DNA from: Trebonia sp963759545
GTDB taxonomy: Bacteria > Actinomycetota > Actinomycetes > Streptosporangiales > Streptosporangiaceae
DNA: 64,000 nt
Direction: 5' to 3'
Assembly (NCBI GenBank): GCA_963759545.1
Contig: CAVXAB010000006.1
Location: 1-64,000 of the forward strand
Of the stretch, positions 1-10,259 are shown in pieces (position 1 is the first letter of the stretch; every line of letters begins with the position of its first letter). The translations under genes were made by a program, and so were the position numbers. A model generated the notes under the pieces. That model ran no database searches, was not told where the DNA came from, and was given only the letters and a program-made list of their open reading frames with translations.

Positions 1-258
1 CTGCTGAGGCGCCGCGTGCGGTGGAGCAGGCGGCCGCGCAGCCGATCCCGAGGCAGCCGGGGCCGACCGAGATCGCCTTGCAGCAGGCCGAGATCGCCGC
101 GCAGCAGGCCGAGATCGAGGCGCAGCAGGCCGAATCGATGGCACCGCTCCCGATGCGGACGGAACTGGCAACGGATCCTGAGCAGGCGGTCCCCCGCCAG
201 CATCACGCCGCCGGGCTCGCTGAACGGAAGCGCGCCGTCCTCAGGCGAAGACGGCTAG
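1..258 (+). CDS. C-terminal end of a Gln/Ala-rich coiled-coil protein (partial, uncertain)
   Basis: The left edge reads on the plus strand as an Ala/Gln/Glu-rich stretch with a repeated QQAEIAAQQAEIEAQQAE pattern (about 27-base DNA repeats at 80-135), typical of a coiled coil. To end sensibly it must change frame near 180 and finish as PASITPPGSLNGSAPSSGEDG with TAG at 256-258. It would overlap the 3' end of the convergent HTH gene by about 18 bases. The minus strand of the same bases gives only Arg/Leu-rich nonsense, so plus is the likelier coding strand. Function unknown; it may not be a real gene. Confidence 0.25.
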   Translation: MLRRRVRWSRRPRSRSRGSRGRPRSPCSRPRSPRSRPRSRRSRPNRWHRSRCGRNWQRILSRRSPASITPPGSLNGSAPSSGEDG

Positions 259-1234
259 CAGCACGGCGAGCACACAGAGCAGGACCGCGGCGAGCACCAC
301 GACCCTGGTCGTCGTCGGCGCGCGGCTCGCGCCGCCGGTCACCGCGGCGACGGCAACGGGCTACGGCGGCCCTTGCCGCCCGGGCGGCACGCGGTGCCGC
401 CCCGTTCGCCGGAGCCGTCGGAGCCGACGGCCACGCTCGTCACAGCGACATCGGCGTCCGCCGGGGGACTCGCCCAGGGCGCCGTGCCCCAGGGCGTTGC
501 CCCGGAAGCCCCCGTCGTGCCGGTGCCGGGGGACACCGAAGGCCAGGAAGGCACTGTTGGCCCGGTAGACACAGCAGGCCCGGAAGACTCGGTAGTCGCC
601 GCGCCGCTGCCCGGCTGGTCGGTCAGCGCAGGCGCGTCACGCAGCACCGGCCGGCGGACGACACCCGGATGGGGTCCCAGCCCGACGGCGCGTCGCTGGT
701 GTCCCCACCGGCCAGCTCGTCCGGGATCACCGGCTCGGATACCGAGGCGAGCAGGTCGTCCGCCGATGGCATGTCGTCCGGCACCATGTCCGAGGCGGTG
801 CTGGGGCTCGCCATCTCCTCGGCGACCCGGTTGAGCGCGGCGATGATGATCGAGGGGTCGGGGTTGTCCCCGACCTGCGGCACCGAGCCGATGCGCGCCC
901 GGCGGTCGCCGCGTCCGAGCGCCCCGCGTTCCGGGACTGCGGACACCGGCAGGGACGGCGTCCTGGTCAGCGAGCGCCACCGCTCCTCCCACTCCTCGGT
1001 GGTGCCACCGCAGCCCCGGACGTACGCGGAGAGCACCGGCAGGTCGGGAAGCGACGGGCCGACCTCGGCGGCCCTGATGGAGTCGTACGGGAAATGGGCG
1101 CGCGCGGCGAGCTCGGCATGCCCGAGCCCGGCGCCGTCCCTGAGCTGCCGTAGCTCACGCAGGAACCGCGCCGCGTCGTCCGACGACGCGGCGCAACCCG
1201 CCACCTGCCGTACATCGGCGTTACGGTGCTCCAC
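241..1234 (-). CDS. XRE-type helix-turn-helix protein with disordered linker and C-terminal membrane anchor (frame-broken)
   Basis: From a GTG at 1234, with GGGGAGG about 8 bases upstream, the protein starts VEHRNADVRQ and continues through FLRELRQLRDGAGLGHAELA, a typical XRE/Cro HTH (about residues 20-80). A Pro/Ser/Thr/Gly-rich linker of about 130 residues follows, then one hydrophobic helix (TTRVVVLAAVLLCVLAVLL) just before TGA at 241. HTH plus linker plus TM is a common actinobacterial layout for putative membrane-tethered regulators. The frame changes near 640 and again near 350, so the assembled product is a reconstruction. Target and signal are unknown. The gene lies downstream of menA on the same strand, about 190 bases away. 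Confidence 0.55.
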
Positions 1235-1422
1235 CCAGGCACCCCTCCCCTGAATCCGCTTGGCCGGCTGGACACGGGGTCGTACTCTCCAGCCAGGATT
1301 CATCTGCAGGTTATCGCGTGCGATTGCACCGGGCGTCGCAACCGCAAGCTTTAGGCATGCTGATTTCGCTCGCTGGGTAAATTGCTCCGATTGTGTTGGT
1401 TGGTGTTGGTAATGTGCCCGGA

Positions 1423-2304
1423 CTATCCGTGGATGGCCAGGCCGACCGTGAACGCCAGCCCGAACGCCAGTTGCAGCCGTCCTGTCTGCCCGAGCGTCGC
1501 GATCAGGCCGGGCCCGGAGACGCCGCCGCGCACCGCCCGCACCGGGGCGAACGGCCAGCGGCAGCGCGACCAGCATGAGCAGCGCGAACGGCCGGTACAC
1601 CGCGATCAGCGCGGCAAGCGCGAACGGCACCAGGAGGAACAGCAGGTACACGTCCGGGCGCGCGCGTCCCCGATCCGCACCGCCAGCGTCCGCTTCCCCG
1701 CCGTCGCGTCCGAACCGATGTCCCGCAGGTTGTTGATCATCAGCAGCGCGCACGGACAGCAGCCCGGCCGGGACCGACGCCGCGAGCCCGAGCCAGGAGA
1801 GCCGCCCCATCTGCACGAACGCGGTCCCGGCCACCGCCGCCACGCCGAAGAACACGAAGACGGACACCTCGCCGAGCCCCCGGTACCCGTAGGGACGCGA
1901 CCCGCCGGTGTAGAACCAGGCGGCGAGCACGCACAGCGCCCCGCCGGCGACGATCCACCACGACGTCACCGCGGCGAGCACCAGCCCGAGGCGCGCAGGC
2001 CACGAGGAAGCAGGCAAAGGCGGCGACGCTTCACCGCGCGGGGCGACGCCGCGCCCGACCCGACCAGCCGCATCGGCCCGGCCCGCCGCCCCGCCGCGTC
2101 GGTACCCCGCACCCCGTCGCTGTAGTCGTTGGCGTAGTTCACCCCCACCTGCAGCGCGAGCGCGACGAGCAGCGCGAGCAGCGCCCGCCACGACGAGAAC
2201 TTCCCGTACCCCGCCGCGACACCCGACCCGATCAGCACCGGCACCACCGCCGCCGGCAGCGTCCGCGGCCGCGTCCCGGCCACCCATTCCCGCGCACTAG
2301 CCAC
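1423..2304 (-). CDS. menA: 1,4-dihydroxy-2-naphthoate polyprenyltransferase (frame-broken)
   Basis: Membrane prenyltransferase of menaquinone synthesis: it attaches the polyprenyl tail to DHNA and yields demethylmenaquinone. The N-terminus from ATG 2304 (MASAREWVAGTRPRTLPAAV) and the UbiA-superfamily signature NYANDYSDGVRGTD followed by R-GPMRLVGSG are diagnostic. Later hydrophobic segments (SWWIVAGGALCVLAAWFYTG, FALAALIAVYRPFALLMLV and the final LQLAFGLAFTVGLAIHG before TAG at 1423) appear in different frames, with changes near 2030, 1750 and 1550. The summed length (882 bases, about 294 aa) matches intact MenA, so single-base indels rather than a large deletion explain the breaks. Other menaquinone genes are not in the window. 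Confidence 0.85.
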
Positions 2305-2328
2305 CGGCAGATCCTATGCGGCCGCCCG

Positions 2329-2905
2329 TCACCCAGAACGAGCGGCGCCGGCTGCACTGGCCCGTTTCGGCGACAGCCGGGTGTGCAGGCGCACCACCGG
2401 CACCTTGACGCCCATGTCCAGGTTGGACCGGCTGCCGTCGGGCGCCCAGCCGGCCGCCTCGAGGAACCGATCCGCGTCTCGTCGCCGGCCAGCGCCCAGG
2501 TGTACCCGGTGCTGAACCCGTCCTCGGCGAACGTGTCGGCGACCGCGTGCAGCAGCCGGCCGTCGTGCCCGTCCCGGCGGGCGCGGGCAGCACGTGCAGC
2601 TCGTACAGCTCGCCGTCGGTCCCCGGCCACAGGTCCTCGTCGGTGGCGGGCCCGGCCGCGGCGAACCCGAGGATCTCGGGGTCGCCCGGCTCCGCGACGG
2701 CGACGTGCACCCGGTGCTTCGACGTCGGCGGCGCGCTGATCGCCTCCCGCCAGCGTTCCGCGAACTGGCCGACGCCGCCTCGCTGGTCAGCTCCGCGATC
2801 ACGGCGTCGGGCACGAGCCCGGCGAACGCCGCCCGCCAGCTGGCGACCTGCACCCGGGCCAGCCCGGCGCGTCAGACGCCCGCGCCGCCCGGACGAATCC
2901 GCCAT
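2329..2905 (-). CDS. GNAT-family N-acetyltransferase (frame-broken)
   Basis: Pieces of one GNAT protein read in three frames. They are VQVASWRAAFAGLVPDAVIA near the N-terminus, HVAVAEPGDPEILGFAAAGP and ELYELHVLPA (core beta strands 2-4), VADTFAEDGFSTGYTWAL, and the C-terminal RFLEAAGWAPDGSRSNLDMG. The VASWRAAFAGLVPD opening is typical of actinobacterial GNATs of about 175-190 aa, and 577 bases fits. ATG 2905 is the only plausible start, but the frame changes within 25 codons of it. The acetyl-CoA P-loop lies in a disrupted stretch (PAPAGTGTTAG, expected GxGxG/A). Acceptor substrate unknown. It sits between ilvD and menA on the same strand. Confidence 0.6.
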
Positions 2906-3002
2906 GCCACGCTGTCCTCCTCGCTCATCGGACGCGACTTCGCGATGCCCACCAAGCGGCGTCCGAAATGCCTAGGTGCCGCAGCACCATGCCGGCGCTA
3001 GG

Positions 3003-4877
3003 TCACGCCCCAGGCGTCTCCGGGGCGAGCCGCGCGAGCGCCGAGATGTCCCGCGCCGCGCCGGTGGATGCCGACGTCGCCAGCGCCGCGTACACCTGCA
3101 GCGCCGCGCTCACCGGCCGCTGCCGCGCCGCGGGCCGGTACGACCGAGCGACGCGAGCAGCGCCTGCCTGCGCTCGGCCAGTACCGCGTCGGGCACGTCG
3201 AGCCGCAGTTCCCGGCGCGGGATGTCGATGACGATCGTGTCGTCCTCGTGCACGAGCGCGATGGCGCCGCCGCTCGCCGCCTCGGGGGAGATGTGCCCGA
3301 TCGACAGCCCGGAAGTGCCGCCGGAGAACCGCCCGTCGGTGATCAGCGCGCAGGCCCTGCCGAGGCCCTTGCCCTTCAGGAACGACGTCGGGTACAGCAT
3401 CTCCTGCATCCCGGGCCCGCCGCGCGGCCCCTCGTACCTGATGACGACGACGTCGCCGGCCGCGACCCGCCCGGCGAGGATCCCGTCGACCGCGTCTTCC
3501 TGCGACTCGAAGACCCGGGCAGGCCCGGAGAACGTCCACAGCTCCTCGGGCACGCCGGCGGTCTTCACGACCGCGCCGTCGGTCGCCAGGTTCCCGTACA
3601 GCATGCAGAGCCCGCCGTCGGCGGTGTACGCGTGCGCGACGTCGCGGATGCACCCGGCGGCGGCGTCGAGGTCGAGCGTCTCCCAGCGCGCGGACTGCGA
3701 GTACCCCTTGGTCGTCCGCACCCCGCCGGGCGCCGCGTGGTACAGCTCGACGGCCTCGGGCAGCACCGACCCGGACCGCAGGTCCCAGTCGGCAGACGGC
3801 GCCCCGTGCACCGTGTGCACCGCGCGGTTCAGCAGCCCGGCCCGGTCGAGCTCGCCGAGGATCGTGTAGATCCCGCCGGCCCGGTGCACGTCCTCCACGT
3901 GGTAGGAGCTGTTCGGCGCCACCTTGCACAGGCACGGCACCCGCCGGGACAGCTCGTCGATCTCCTTGAGCCCGAAGTCCACGCTCGGCCTCGTGCGCGG
4001 CGGCGAGCAGGTGCAGGATCGTGTTGGTCGACCCGCCCATCGCGATGTCGAGCGCCATCGCGTTCTCGAACGCGTCCCGCGTCGCGATCGACCGCGGCAG
4101 CACCGACTCGTCGTCCTCGAAGTAGTACCGCTTGGCCAGCGCGACCACCAGCGCGCCGGCCCGCTCGAACAGCCCGCGCCGCGCGACGTGCGTGGCCAGC
4201 GTGGTCCCGTTGCCCGGCAGCGCGAGCCCGATCGCCTCGGTGAGGCAGTTCATCGAGTTCGCGGTGAACATGCCCGAGCAGGACCCGCAGGTCGGGCAGG
4301 CGTTCTCCTCGATGTCGGACAGCTCGGAGTCCGACACCGACGGGTCCGCCGACGCGACCATCGAGTCGATCAGGTCAAGCTTGCGCACCCCCGACGGCGC
4401 GCCGGCGACCGTCGCGACGACCTTGCCGGCCTCCATCGGGCCGCCGGAGACGAACACCGTCGGGATGTTGAGCCGCATCGCGGCGATCAGCATGCCCGGC
4501 GTGATCTTGTCGCAGTTGGAGACGCAGATCAGCGCGTCCGCGCAGTGCGCGTTGACCATGTACTCGACCGAGTCGGCGATCAGCTCGCGGGACGGCAGCG
4601 AGTACAGCATCCCGCCGTGGCCCATCGCGATGCCGTCGTCGACGGCGATCGTGTTGAACTCACGGGGGATCGCGCCCGCGGCCCGCACCGCGTCGGCGAT
4701 GACCCGGCCGACCTCGGCCAGGTGCACGTGACCGGGGACGAACTCGGTGAAGCTGTTGGCGACGGCGATGATCGGCTTGCCGAAGTCCTCGTTGGCTACC
4801 CCGGTCGCGCGCAGCAGCGCGCGCGCTCCCGCCATGTTCCGACCGTGCGTGACCGTGCGTGACCTCAACGGCGGCAT
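3003..4877 (-). CDS. ilvD: Dihydroxy-acid dehydratase (two frame breaks)
   Basis: Iron-sulfur dehydratase of branched-chain amino acid synthesis, converting 2,3-dihydroxy-isovalerate and its homologue to the 2-keto acids. The N-terminus (RSRTVTHGRNMAGARALLR), the SNCDKITPGM Cys motif, ENACPTCGSCSGMFTANSMN and the C-terminal DGRFSGGTSGLSIGHISPEA are family signatures. ATG 4877 follows a GAGGGGAG ribosome site. The frame shifts near 3985 (before MDFGLKEIDELSRRVPCLCK) and returns near 3130, giving the C-terminus RQRPVSAALQVYAALATS. Net length (624 codons) equals normal IlvD, so the two breaks cancel, as expected for a pair of base-calling indels. Just inside the start, CACGCACGGT occurs twice in tandem. 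Confidence 0.92.
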   Translation of the reverse strand: MPPLRSRTVTHGRNMAGARALLRATGVANEDFGKPIIAVANSFTEFVPGHVHLAEVGRVIADAVRAAGAIPREFNTIAVDDGIAMGHGGMLYSLPSRELIADSVEYMVNAHCADALICVSNCDKITPGMLIAAMRLNIPTVFVSGGPMEAGKVVATVAGAPSGVRKLDLIDSMVASADPSVSDSELSDIEENACPTCGSCSGMFTANSMNCLTEAIGLALPGNGTTLATHVARRGLFERAGALVVALAKRYYFEDDESVLPRSIATRDAFENAMALDIAMGGSTNTILHLLAAAHEAERGLRAQGDRRAVPAGAVPVQGGAEQLLPRGGRAPGRRDLHDPRRARPGRAAEPRGAHGARGAVCRLGPAVRVGAARGRRAVPRGARRGADDQGVLAVRALGDARPRRRRRVHPRRRARVHRRRRALHAVREPGDRRRGREDRRRARGAVDVLRACPGLRVAGRRGRRDPRRAGRGRRRRRHQVRGAARRARDAGDAVPDVVPEGQGPRQGLRADHRRAVLRRHFRAVDRAHLPRGGERRRHRARARGRHDRHRHPAPGTAARRARRGTGRAQAGAARVARSYRPAARQRPVSAALQVYAALATSASTGAARDISALARLAPETPGA

Positions 4878-4918
4878 CGCCGAACTCCCCTCGCGAAAGC
4901 TGCAAGCTTATGGGAAGT

Positions 4919-5588
4919 TCAGCCTACCGGGGTGTAGCGCTGGAGCGCGGTAACGTCCGGCAGCACCCTCGCCGCCGTGTCGTAGATCGTGCGGACTTCC
5001 TCGCGGGTGAGCCGGACCACGCCGTCCTTCATCCGGCTGCGCCGCTTGAGGTACTTGCGCAGCGCCGACCCGGTGAACACGTCGACGTTCCTGATCGTCG
5101 GCGATGTCCCACGGGATCTTCGGCCCGTAGATGGCAAGCGCGGGCCGGACCGTGATCTCGGTGCCGAGCGCGCCGGACAGGATCTCGCTGGCCTGCGCCG
5201 CCTCCCACACCGCGTGCTCAAGCCGGTCCTTCTGCGACTCGGGGCCGTGGTAGAGCTTCTTGCCGTTCCAGGTCCTGATCGGCAGCTTGGGGTTCCACTT
5301 CTCCGAGTCGATGGCGTAGACGCCGGTCGGCCCGACGACCAGGTGGTCGATGACCTCGCGGCTGTTGGGGATGGGCCGCGCGTCGAGCGCGAAGTACCCC
5401 TCGCGCCGCATCTTGGCGAGCTGCTTGCTGGTGCGCCTGCGGGCACCGGGGTGGGAGCCGCCGTTGACGTACGCGGCGGCGTTCCGCGACCGGTAGATGG
5501 TGTCGACGATCCCGGCGAGGATCGCGAGCGTGAGGGCGATCTCCCAGCTCCTGGTGAGGATCCCGAACACCACGCCCACGACGAGCAT
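4919..5588 (-). CDS. NERD-domain (nuclease-related) membrane protein (frame-broken)
   Basis: The N-terminus is hydrophobic (MLVVGVVFGILTRSWEIALTLAILAG, one or two membrane helices). A NERD domain follows: GARRRTSKQLAKMRREGYFA, NSREVIDHLVVGPTGVYAID, KLYHGPESQKDRLEHAVWEA. NERD domains resemble the restriction-endonuclease fold and occur in many actinobacterial proteins of unsettled function. The frame changes near 5100; the resumed C-terminus is DVFTGSALRKYLKRRSRMKD to RYTPVG with TGA at 4919. It lies 18 bases after the proline-rich gene upstream, so the two are probably cotranscribed. I cannot confirm nuclease activity. Confidence 0.7.
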
Positions 5589-5606
5589 GATGGTGACCCG
5601 CAGCCG

Positions 5607-6375
5607 CTAGAAGCGCAGCTGCACGTCGGGCGGAAGGTCGCGCACGCTTACCCGTGGCTCGTGCTCGTCGGCGGGCGGGCTTGCCCACCGCATCCCGCGC
5701 ATCCGCCCGAACGGGTTCGGCTTCCTCTCCTCCTCCGCCTCCTCGCTCGCCACGGGCGGGGTGGCGATCGGCTGGTTCCACGAGGCGCCGATCGGTATCA
5801 CGCGCGTCGGCTCGGGGCCTGGCGGCGCGCGGCGCCCTTGGCGGCGTGTCGTCGGGACTTCCGTGGTCGCCATGTCGCCGAAGATCCCGAGCCCCTCGTT
5901 GGGCGTCCGGGCCACGGCGGGGCGGACGGGTCGGGGCCGCGCGGCTCGGCGTAGGCCGGGCGCGGTGCCTCGTAGACCAGGCCGCGTCCTCGTAGGCTTC
6001 CGGCGTCTGGCCCTCGGGGCGGGGCCGGGCAGCACCCGGCCGGAAAGCACGGTGCCAGGCGGTTCCGTGCCCGCTTCCGCGGGGTCCGGGATCGCGCGTC
6101 GGCGGCCTGCCGACGGCCTCCGCGGGAACCGCCGTGGCGTCGTCGCGCCGGAGTGCGCGTACCTGATCGGGCGCGGCCGTCGGCTGCCGTCGGTGCGGGT
6201 CAGAGGCGACTGCGTGTCTGGTGCCGCTGACCCCGGTGTTTTGTCCGGTGCCGGGGGGCGGCTCAGCGTCGGGCGCCGGGGTTACGGTTGCCTGCACGCC
6301 GTCGTGCGGGTGCGTACCGGGCTGCGCTGATGACCTGGAGTTCTTGATTCGGGGCCAAGCCATCCATCTCACCAT
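5607..6375 (-). CDS. Proline-rich disordered hypothetical protein (frame-broken)
   Basis: From ATG 6375 the protein reads MVRWMAWPRIKNSRSSAQPG and is rich in Pro, Arg, Thr and Ala, with no recognisable domain. The frame changes near 5950; the continuation contains NEGLGIFGDMATTEVPTTRR and TRVIPIGASWNQPIATPPV and ends VSVRDLPPDVQLRF at 5607. There is no signal peptide or membrane helix. It precedes the NERD gene by 18 bases and shares its strand, so it may be an operon partner. Compositionally it looks disordered. I do not recognise a family. Confidence 0.45.
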
Positions 6376-7115
6376 CTCAGCGTACCGATTTGCCGCCGTG
6401 AGGCGGCGCTCTGTAATCGATGTGCCCTCTATATGCTCCGTTAAAAGCCGACTTCCGTCCCTGATGACACTCTAAATGGCTCGCGCTGGATCCGCCTAGT
6501 TGGGTATTTCCCCTGTAGTCGCACTTGTACCCAGAGTGAGGGTGTTTTGATTGGTTGGTTTTTAAAAGGTCCAGAAAGTGAAAAGCACTATGCGGGGCCC
6601 GTGTGGCACCCTGGGGCACGGCGGCACGGGAGATTACCGCGGGGCCTGCGACGCCATTGTGGCGGAACGGCGGCGGACCAGGCCAGCCCCAGCCATCTAT
6701 GCACCCAAGGAGTAACCCGTCCCGGACGCGCGGCCTCCGGCCGTGCCATGGTGCGGCCGCCGCGTCACCGGTTGCGCCCTGCTATTGCTGTCGCCTTCGG
6801 CGTCGGGGCTGCCGCAGACCATCAGGGTCAGGCTGTCTCTACCGGGGCTGCCGCGACCCGACCCCTGCCGGATTTTTCGCCCGTGCGGGGGATATGTGAT
6901 CCGGGGAGCGTCATGGTCGCTGAGGTTTTTGCTCCCGTAGTCAATAACGTTAGCCCGACGGCATCACACGTTAGCGTATTCGCGTTGCGACCTAAGTCAC
7001 GTTTTGTTCGCTGGAAATGGCGCGCTGCCGTGGTATGCGGGGTGGGCAAGGGAGCCTTGCTTCTCCGGTCGCGGGCTGGCGGGTGAGGGCGAGTGTTTGT
7101 GGTACAACGTGCGGG
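6376..7115. other. Intergenic region with a low-GC segment, no convincing gene
   Basis: About 740 bases between a minus-strand operon and the plus-strand acylase. The part at 6400-6580 is clearly lower in GC than its surroundings (TAATCGATG, TTTTAAAAGG), the usual look of a divergent promoter region. The part at 6600-7010 is GC-rich and holds open frames on both strands without a ribosome site or a recognisable product; one starting at 6748 has a vaguely secretory N-terminus but no support. I call no gene here. Confidence 0.5.
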
Positions 7116-9716
7116 ATGTTCAAGCGTGTGAGGCTGGGTGGCGGCCGGAGAAGGTCGCGGGCGTGGCGAGTCGTGAACCTGGTCGGCGCCGTTGTCGTGT
7201 CGGCGCTGCTGCTCGGCGTCCTCGGGTTCGGTTACGGCGGCATCCCCGCGCTCGGGCCGGCCCTCGACCCCGGGCGTGGTGCGTGGACGTCGGCGTCCGG
7301 CGGGCAGCCGGTGAGCTCGGAGCAGTTGCACGTGCCGGGGCTCACCGGTCCCGTCAAGGTCTCGTTTAGCGCGCAGGGCCTGGCGTCGGTGTCGGCGGGC
7401 AACGCACACGACCTGTTCCTCGCCGAAGGTTACGTACACGCGAAGTTCCGGCTGACGGAGCTCGACGCGGAGCGGCGTCTTGGTGAGGGACGCCTCGCGC
7501 AGCTGGCCGGCCCGAGCGACCTGGCCAGCGACGAGTTCGAGCTGCGCCTCGGGCTGCTGCGCACCGCGCAGAACGAGTGGGCGCGCACCACGGGCACCAC
7601 CCGCGCCGCGCTGCTCGCCTACTCCCGCGGCGTGAACGACGACATCGCCCAGGTCCGCGCCTCCGGTGACTGGCCGGCGCTCTTCTCGCTCGCCGGCCAG
7701 TACCCGAGCGCCTGGACCCCGGTCGACAGCCTGGTCGTCCAGGGGGTGCTCACCCAGGAGCTCGACTACACGACGGGCCCGCTGGACTACGCGCTCCTTG
7801 AGAAGTCCCTTGGCGCGGCGAACACCGCCGACTGGTTCCCGACGCTGGCGAAGAACACCCAGACGCCCTATGACCCGGGCCCCTACGTCAAGCTCCCGCT
7901 GACCCCGGTCCCGCCAGACGCGGCAAGCTCGGCTCCGGCACGGTGACAACGACGACCGCAGTCAGCCCAGCGTCGCCGGGTCCGGCCGACACTCGTTCTG
8001 CTGACTCGTCGGCGGTGGCGGCCGCGTCGGCGAGCGTGCTCGACCAGCTCAGCCAGCTGCTGCCCGATCAGATTCACCACTACCCCGACTCCAACGCGTG
8101 GGCGGCGAACGGCCCCGCGGTGGCGGGCGCCTCCGCTGATCAGCCGAGGGCGCTGCTCGGCGGTGACCCGCACCTGCCGCAGACGCTGCCGTCGATCTGG
8201 TACGAGGTCTCGCTGTCCGCGCCCGGCTACCAGGTCGCGGGGGCGAGCGTGCCGGGGGTGCCTGGCGTCCTGCTCGGGCACAACGCGCATATCGCCTGGT
8301 CACTGACGGACACGCAGAACTCGGTGACCTTCTACTACGCCGAGAAGGTCCGCGGTTCGCAGTACTACACCGGCGGCGCCTGGCGGCCGCTGACCGTGGT
8401 GCACTACTCGATCCCGGTGCGCGGCGGCGCGACCAGGCAGCTGACGGTGAACATCACCGCGCAGGGCCCGATCATCAGCCAGGCCGGGCAGCTGATGGCC
8501 GTGGACTGGATGGGCAACGTGCCTTCCGATGACCTCGGCGTCGCTCCTCAGCGTGAATACCGCGTCGACTTATCCGCAGTTCAAGGCGGCCCTGGCGGGG
8601 TGGCACGCGCCGACGCAGAACTTCGTCTATGCCGATACTTCCGGAAATATCGGGGTAATCGCCCCCGGCTACTACCCGCAGGTCCCGGCCGGCTGCAAGC
8701 CCTGGCTGCCCATGTCGGGCACGGGGGCGTGCGACATCACCGGGGTCATCCCCTACCAGGCGGTGCCGCAGGCCTACGACCCGCCTTCGCACCTGATCGC
8801 GACCGACAACCAGCGGCCGGTCAGCGGCGATTACCCGTACTACGTCGGGACCGCGCTCGACTTTTACGACCCCGGCTACCGGGCGGCGCACGCGTACAGC
8901 GCACTGAAGGCGGCCGAGCCGCTGACCCCCGCCTCGATCGCGTCCCTGCAGAACGACCTGACCGACCCGCTCGCGGTCCGGCTGCTGCCCACGGTGGTGA
9001 GCGCGCTGTCCGCCGCCGGTCTTTCCGGCGCGGACCAGCAGGCGGCGGCGCTGCTGCGGTCGTGGAACGGCGACATGGACCAGAACTCGGCCGCGGCGTC
9101 GCTGTGGTCGACGTTCTGGGGCTCGTACCTCAACGCCGTCTTCGCGCCGTGGTGGCGGGCGGGAAAGGTCCCGGTGAGCAAGGACCGGCTTGTCCTCGCC
9201 GTAACGCCTGGCCTGGTGCCGCTCAATGAGGACCTGGAGGCGTGGACGCTCGGCGACCCGTCCAACGCCGCGTTCGCCGGTCCCGACGGGCACGGGCTCG
9301 GGACGGCGAACGCGGCCATCACCGCGGCGTTCAAGAAGGCGGTGGCGCACCTGTCGGCCCGGCTCGGCGGCGCGCCGGCGACGTGGACGTGGGGGAGGAT
9401 CCACACCCGGTCGTTCCCCTCGATCACCGGGGCGGACGGCCTTGGCTACGGCCCGCGCGCGGCGGGCGGCGACCCGTTCACCGAGGACGCCGCCGACGGC
9501 GGACTTAACGCGTCCACCGGACCGAGCTGGCGGATGATCGCCACACTCGGCGCCGGCGGCGTCTCCGCGCAGGGCGTGTACCCGGGCGGGCAGTCAGAGA
9601 ACCCGGCCTCGCCCTGGTACACCAACCTGGTGCCGCTCTGGTGGGACGGGAAGTACCTGCCCATTCCGGCTCCTGGCAGCTCGGCGGGGCCGACGGCCTG
9701 GAGCCTGCGTGGTTAG
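7116..9716 (+). CDS. Penicillin acylase (S45) family N-terminal-nucleophile hydrolase (two frame breaks)
   Basis: Secreted or membrane-anchored amidase of the penicillin/acyl-homoserine-lactone acylase family, self-processed into two chains. ATG 7116 is followed by a basic segment and a hydrophobic anchor (VVNLVGAVVVSALLLGVLGF). The alpha region contains HDLFLAEGYVHAKFRLTELD, the family's typical Y-x-HA-x-R box. The autocatalytic Ser is best placed at 8090-8092, in DSNAWAANGPAVAG just before LLGGDPHLPQTLPSIWYEVS, the expected start of the beta chain. The C-terminal part holds ATDNQRPVSGDYPYYVG. The frame changes near 7940 (in the linker before the beta chain) and near 8525. Summed length (about 867 aa) fits the family. 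The acyl substrate cannot be read from sequence. A small membrane protein overlaps its stop. Confidence 0.85.
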
Positions 9717-10119
9717 GCGCGCGGGGGTGCTGGTCCTGGCCCTCGTGCTCTGTTCCCTAGGCGCGTACCTCGGCCTCTGGTGGCTGCCGTTCGTGGTCGG
9801 CGTGGCCACCGGCCTGCCGGGAGTGACCGGCCGACTCGGGCGCGGCGGAGTGCTGGCGGCGACAGTTGGCGCCGTGCTCGGCTGGGCGCTGTCGCTCGCG
9901 GCGATGGCGCTGGCCAGCCTGCCCGTCGGCGCGACCGCGAGGATCATCGCGGGCCTGGCCGGGCTGCCGCCCTACGCCGGGGTCACGGTCGTGGTCGTGC
10001 TGCTGCTCGCCGCCCTGCAAGTCCTGGTCGGCGCCTGGCTGGCCCGGGCTGTCAGCCCAAGGAAGACGGTTGTTCCTGAGGGGAAAGCCGCCCAGGATCT
10101 GGGTGATCCCCAGACGTGA
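9709..10119 (+). CDS. Small integral membrane protein
   Basis: GTG at 9709 overlaps the stop of the acylase gene by 8 bases, suggesting translational coupling. The 136-aa product is almost wholly hydrophobic, with about four membrane helices: AGVLVLALVLCSLGAYLGLW, LPFVVGVATGLPGVTG, GVLAATVGAVLGWALSLAAM and GVTVVVVLLLAALQVLVGAW. It ends in a short charged tail. No known domain is recognised. Coupling to a secreted acylase suggests a membrane-associated accessory role, which is inference only. Confidence 0.7.
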   Translation: MVRRAGVLVLALVLCSLGAYLGLWWLPFVVGVATGLPGVTGRLGRGGVLAATVGAVLGWALSLAAMALASLPVGATARIIAGLAGLPPYAGVTVVVVLLLAALQVLVGAWLARAVSPRKTVVPEGKAAQDLGDPQT

Positions 10120-10259
10120 ATATTGGTCAGGCGTGACGGCAGGGCGACGATAGACTCCGACCTGAGGTGCCTGCACCTCCCTTCACCTCTCCAGAGCCTC
10201 CCCGGACGTCTCCCATGTACATCCGGTTAGCAGGCAGACGCGACAAGACGGAGTAAAAC

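Noticed and set aside
21..1253. Long plus-strand frame over the HTH gene
   Set aside because: Beyond about 260 it is the antisense of a recognisable HTH domain and is Arg-rich nonsense.
6377..6619. 80-codon minus-strand frame in the low-GC gap
   Set aside because: No ribosome site, no family resemblance, and codon use unlike neighbours; better read as promoter DNA.
6748..7086. Possible small secreted protein before the acylase
   Set aside because: No ribosome site, weak signal-like N-terminus, no conserved motif; a riboswitch was considered here but no known consensus fits.
10120..10259. T-box leader of proS
   Set aside because: Only 140 bases, and no T-box core sequence or terminator/antiterminator pair is seen.
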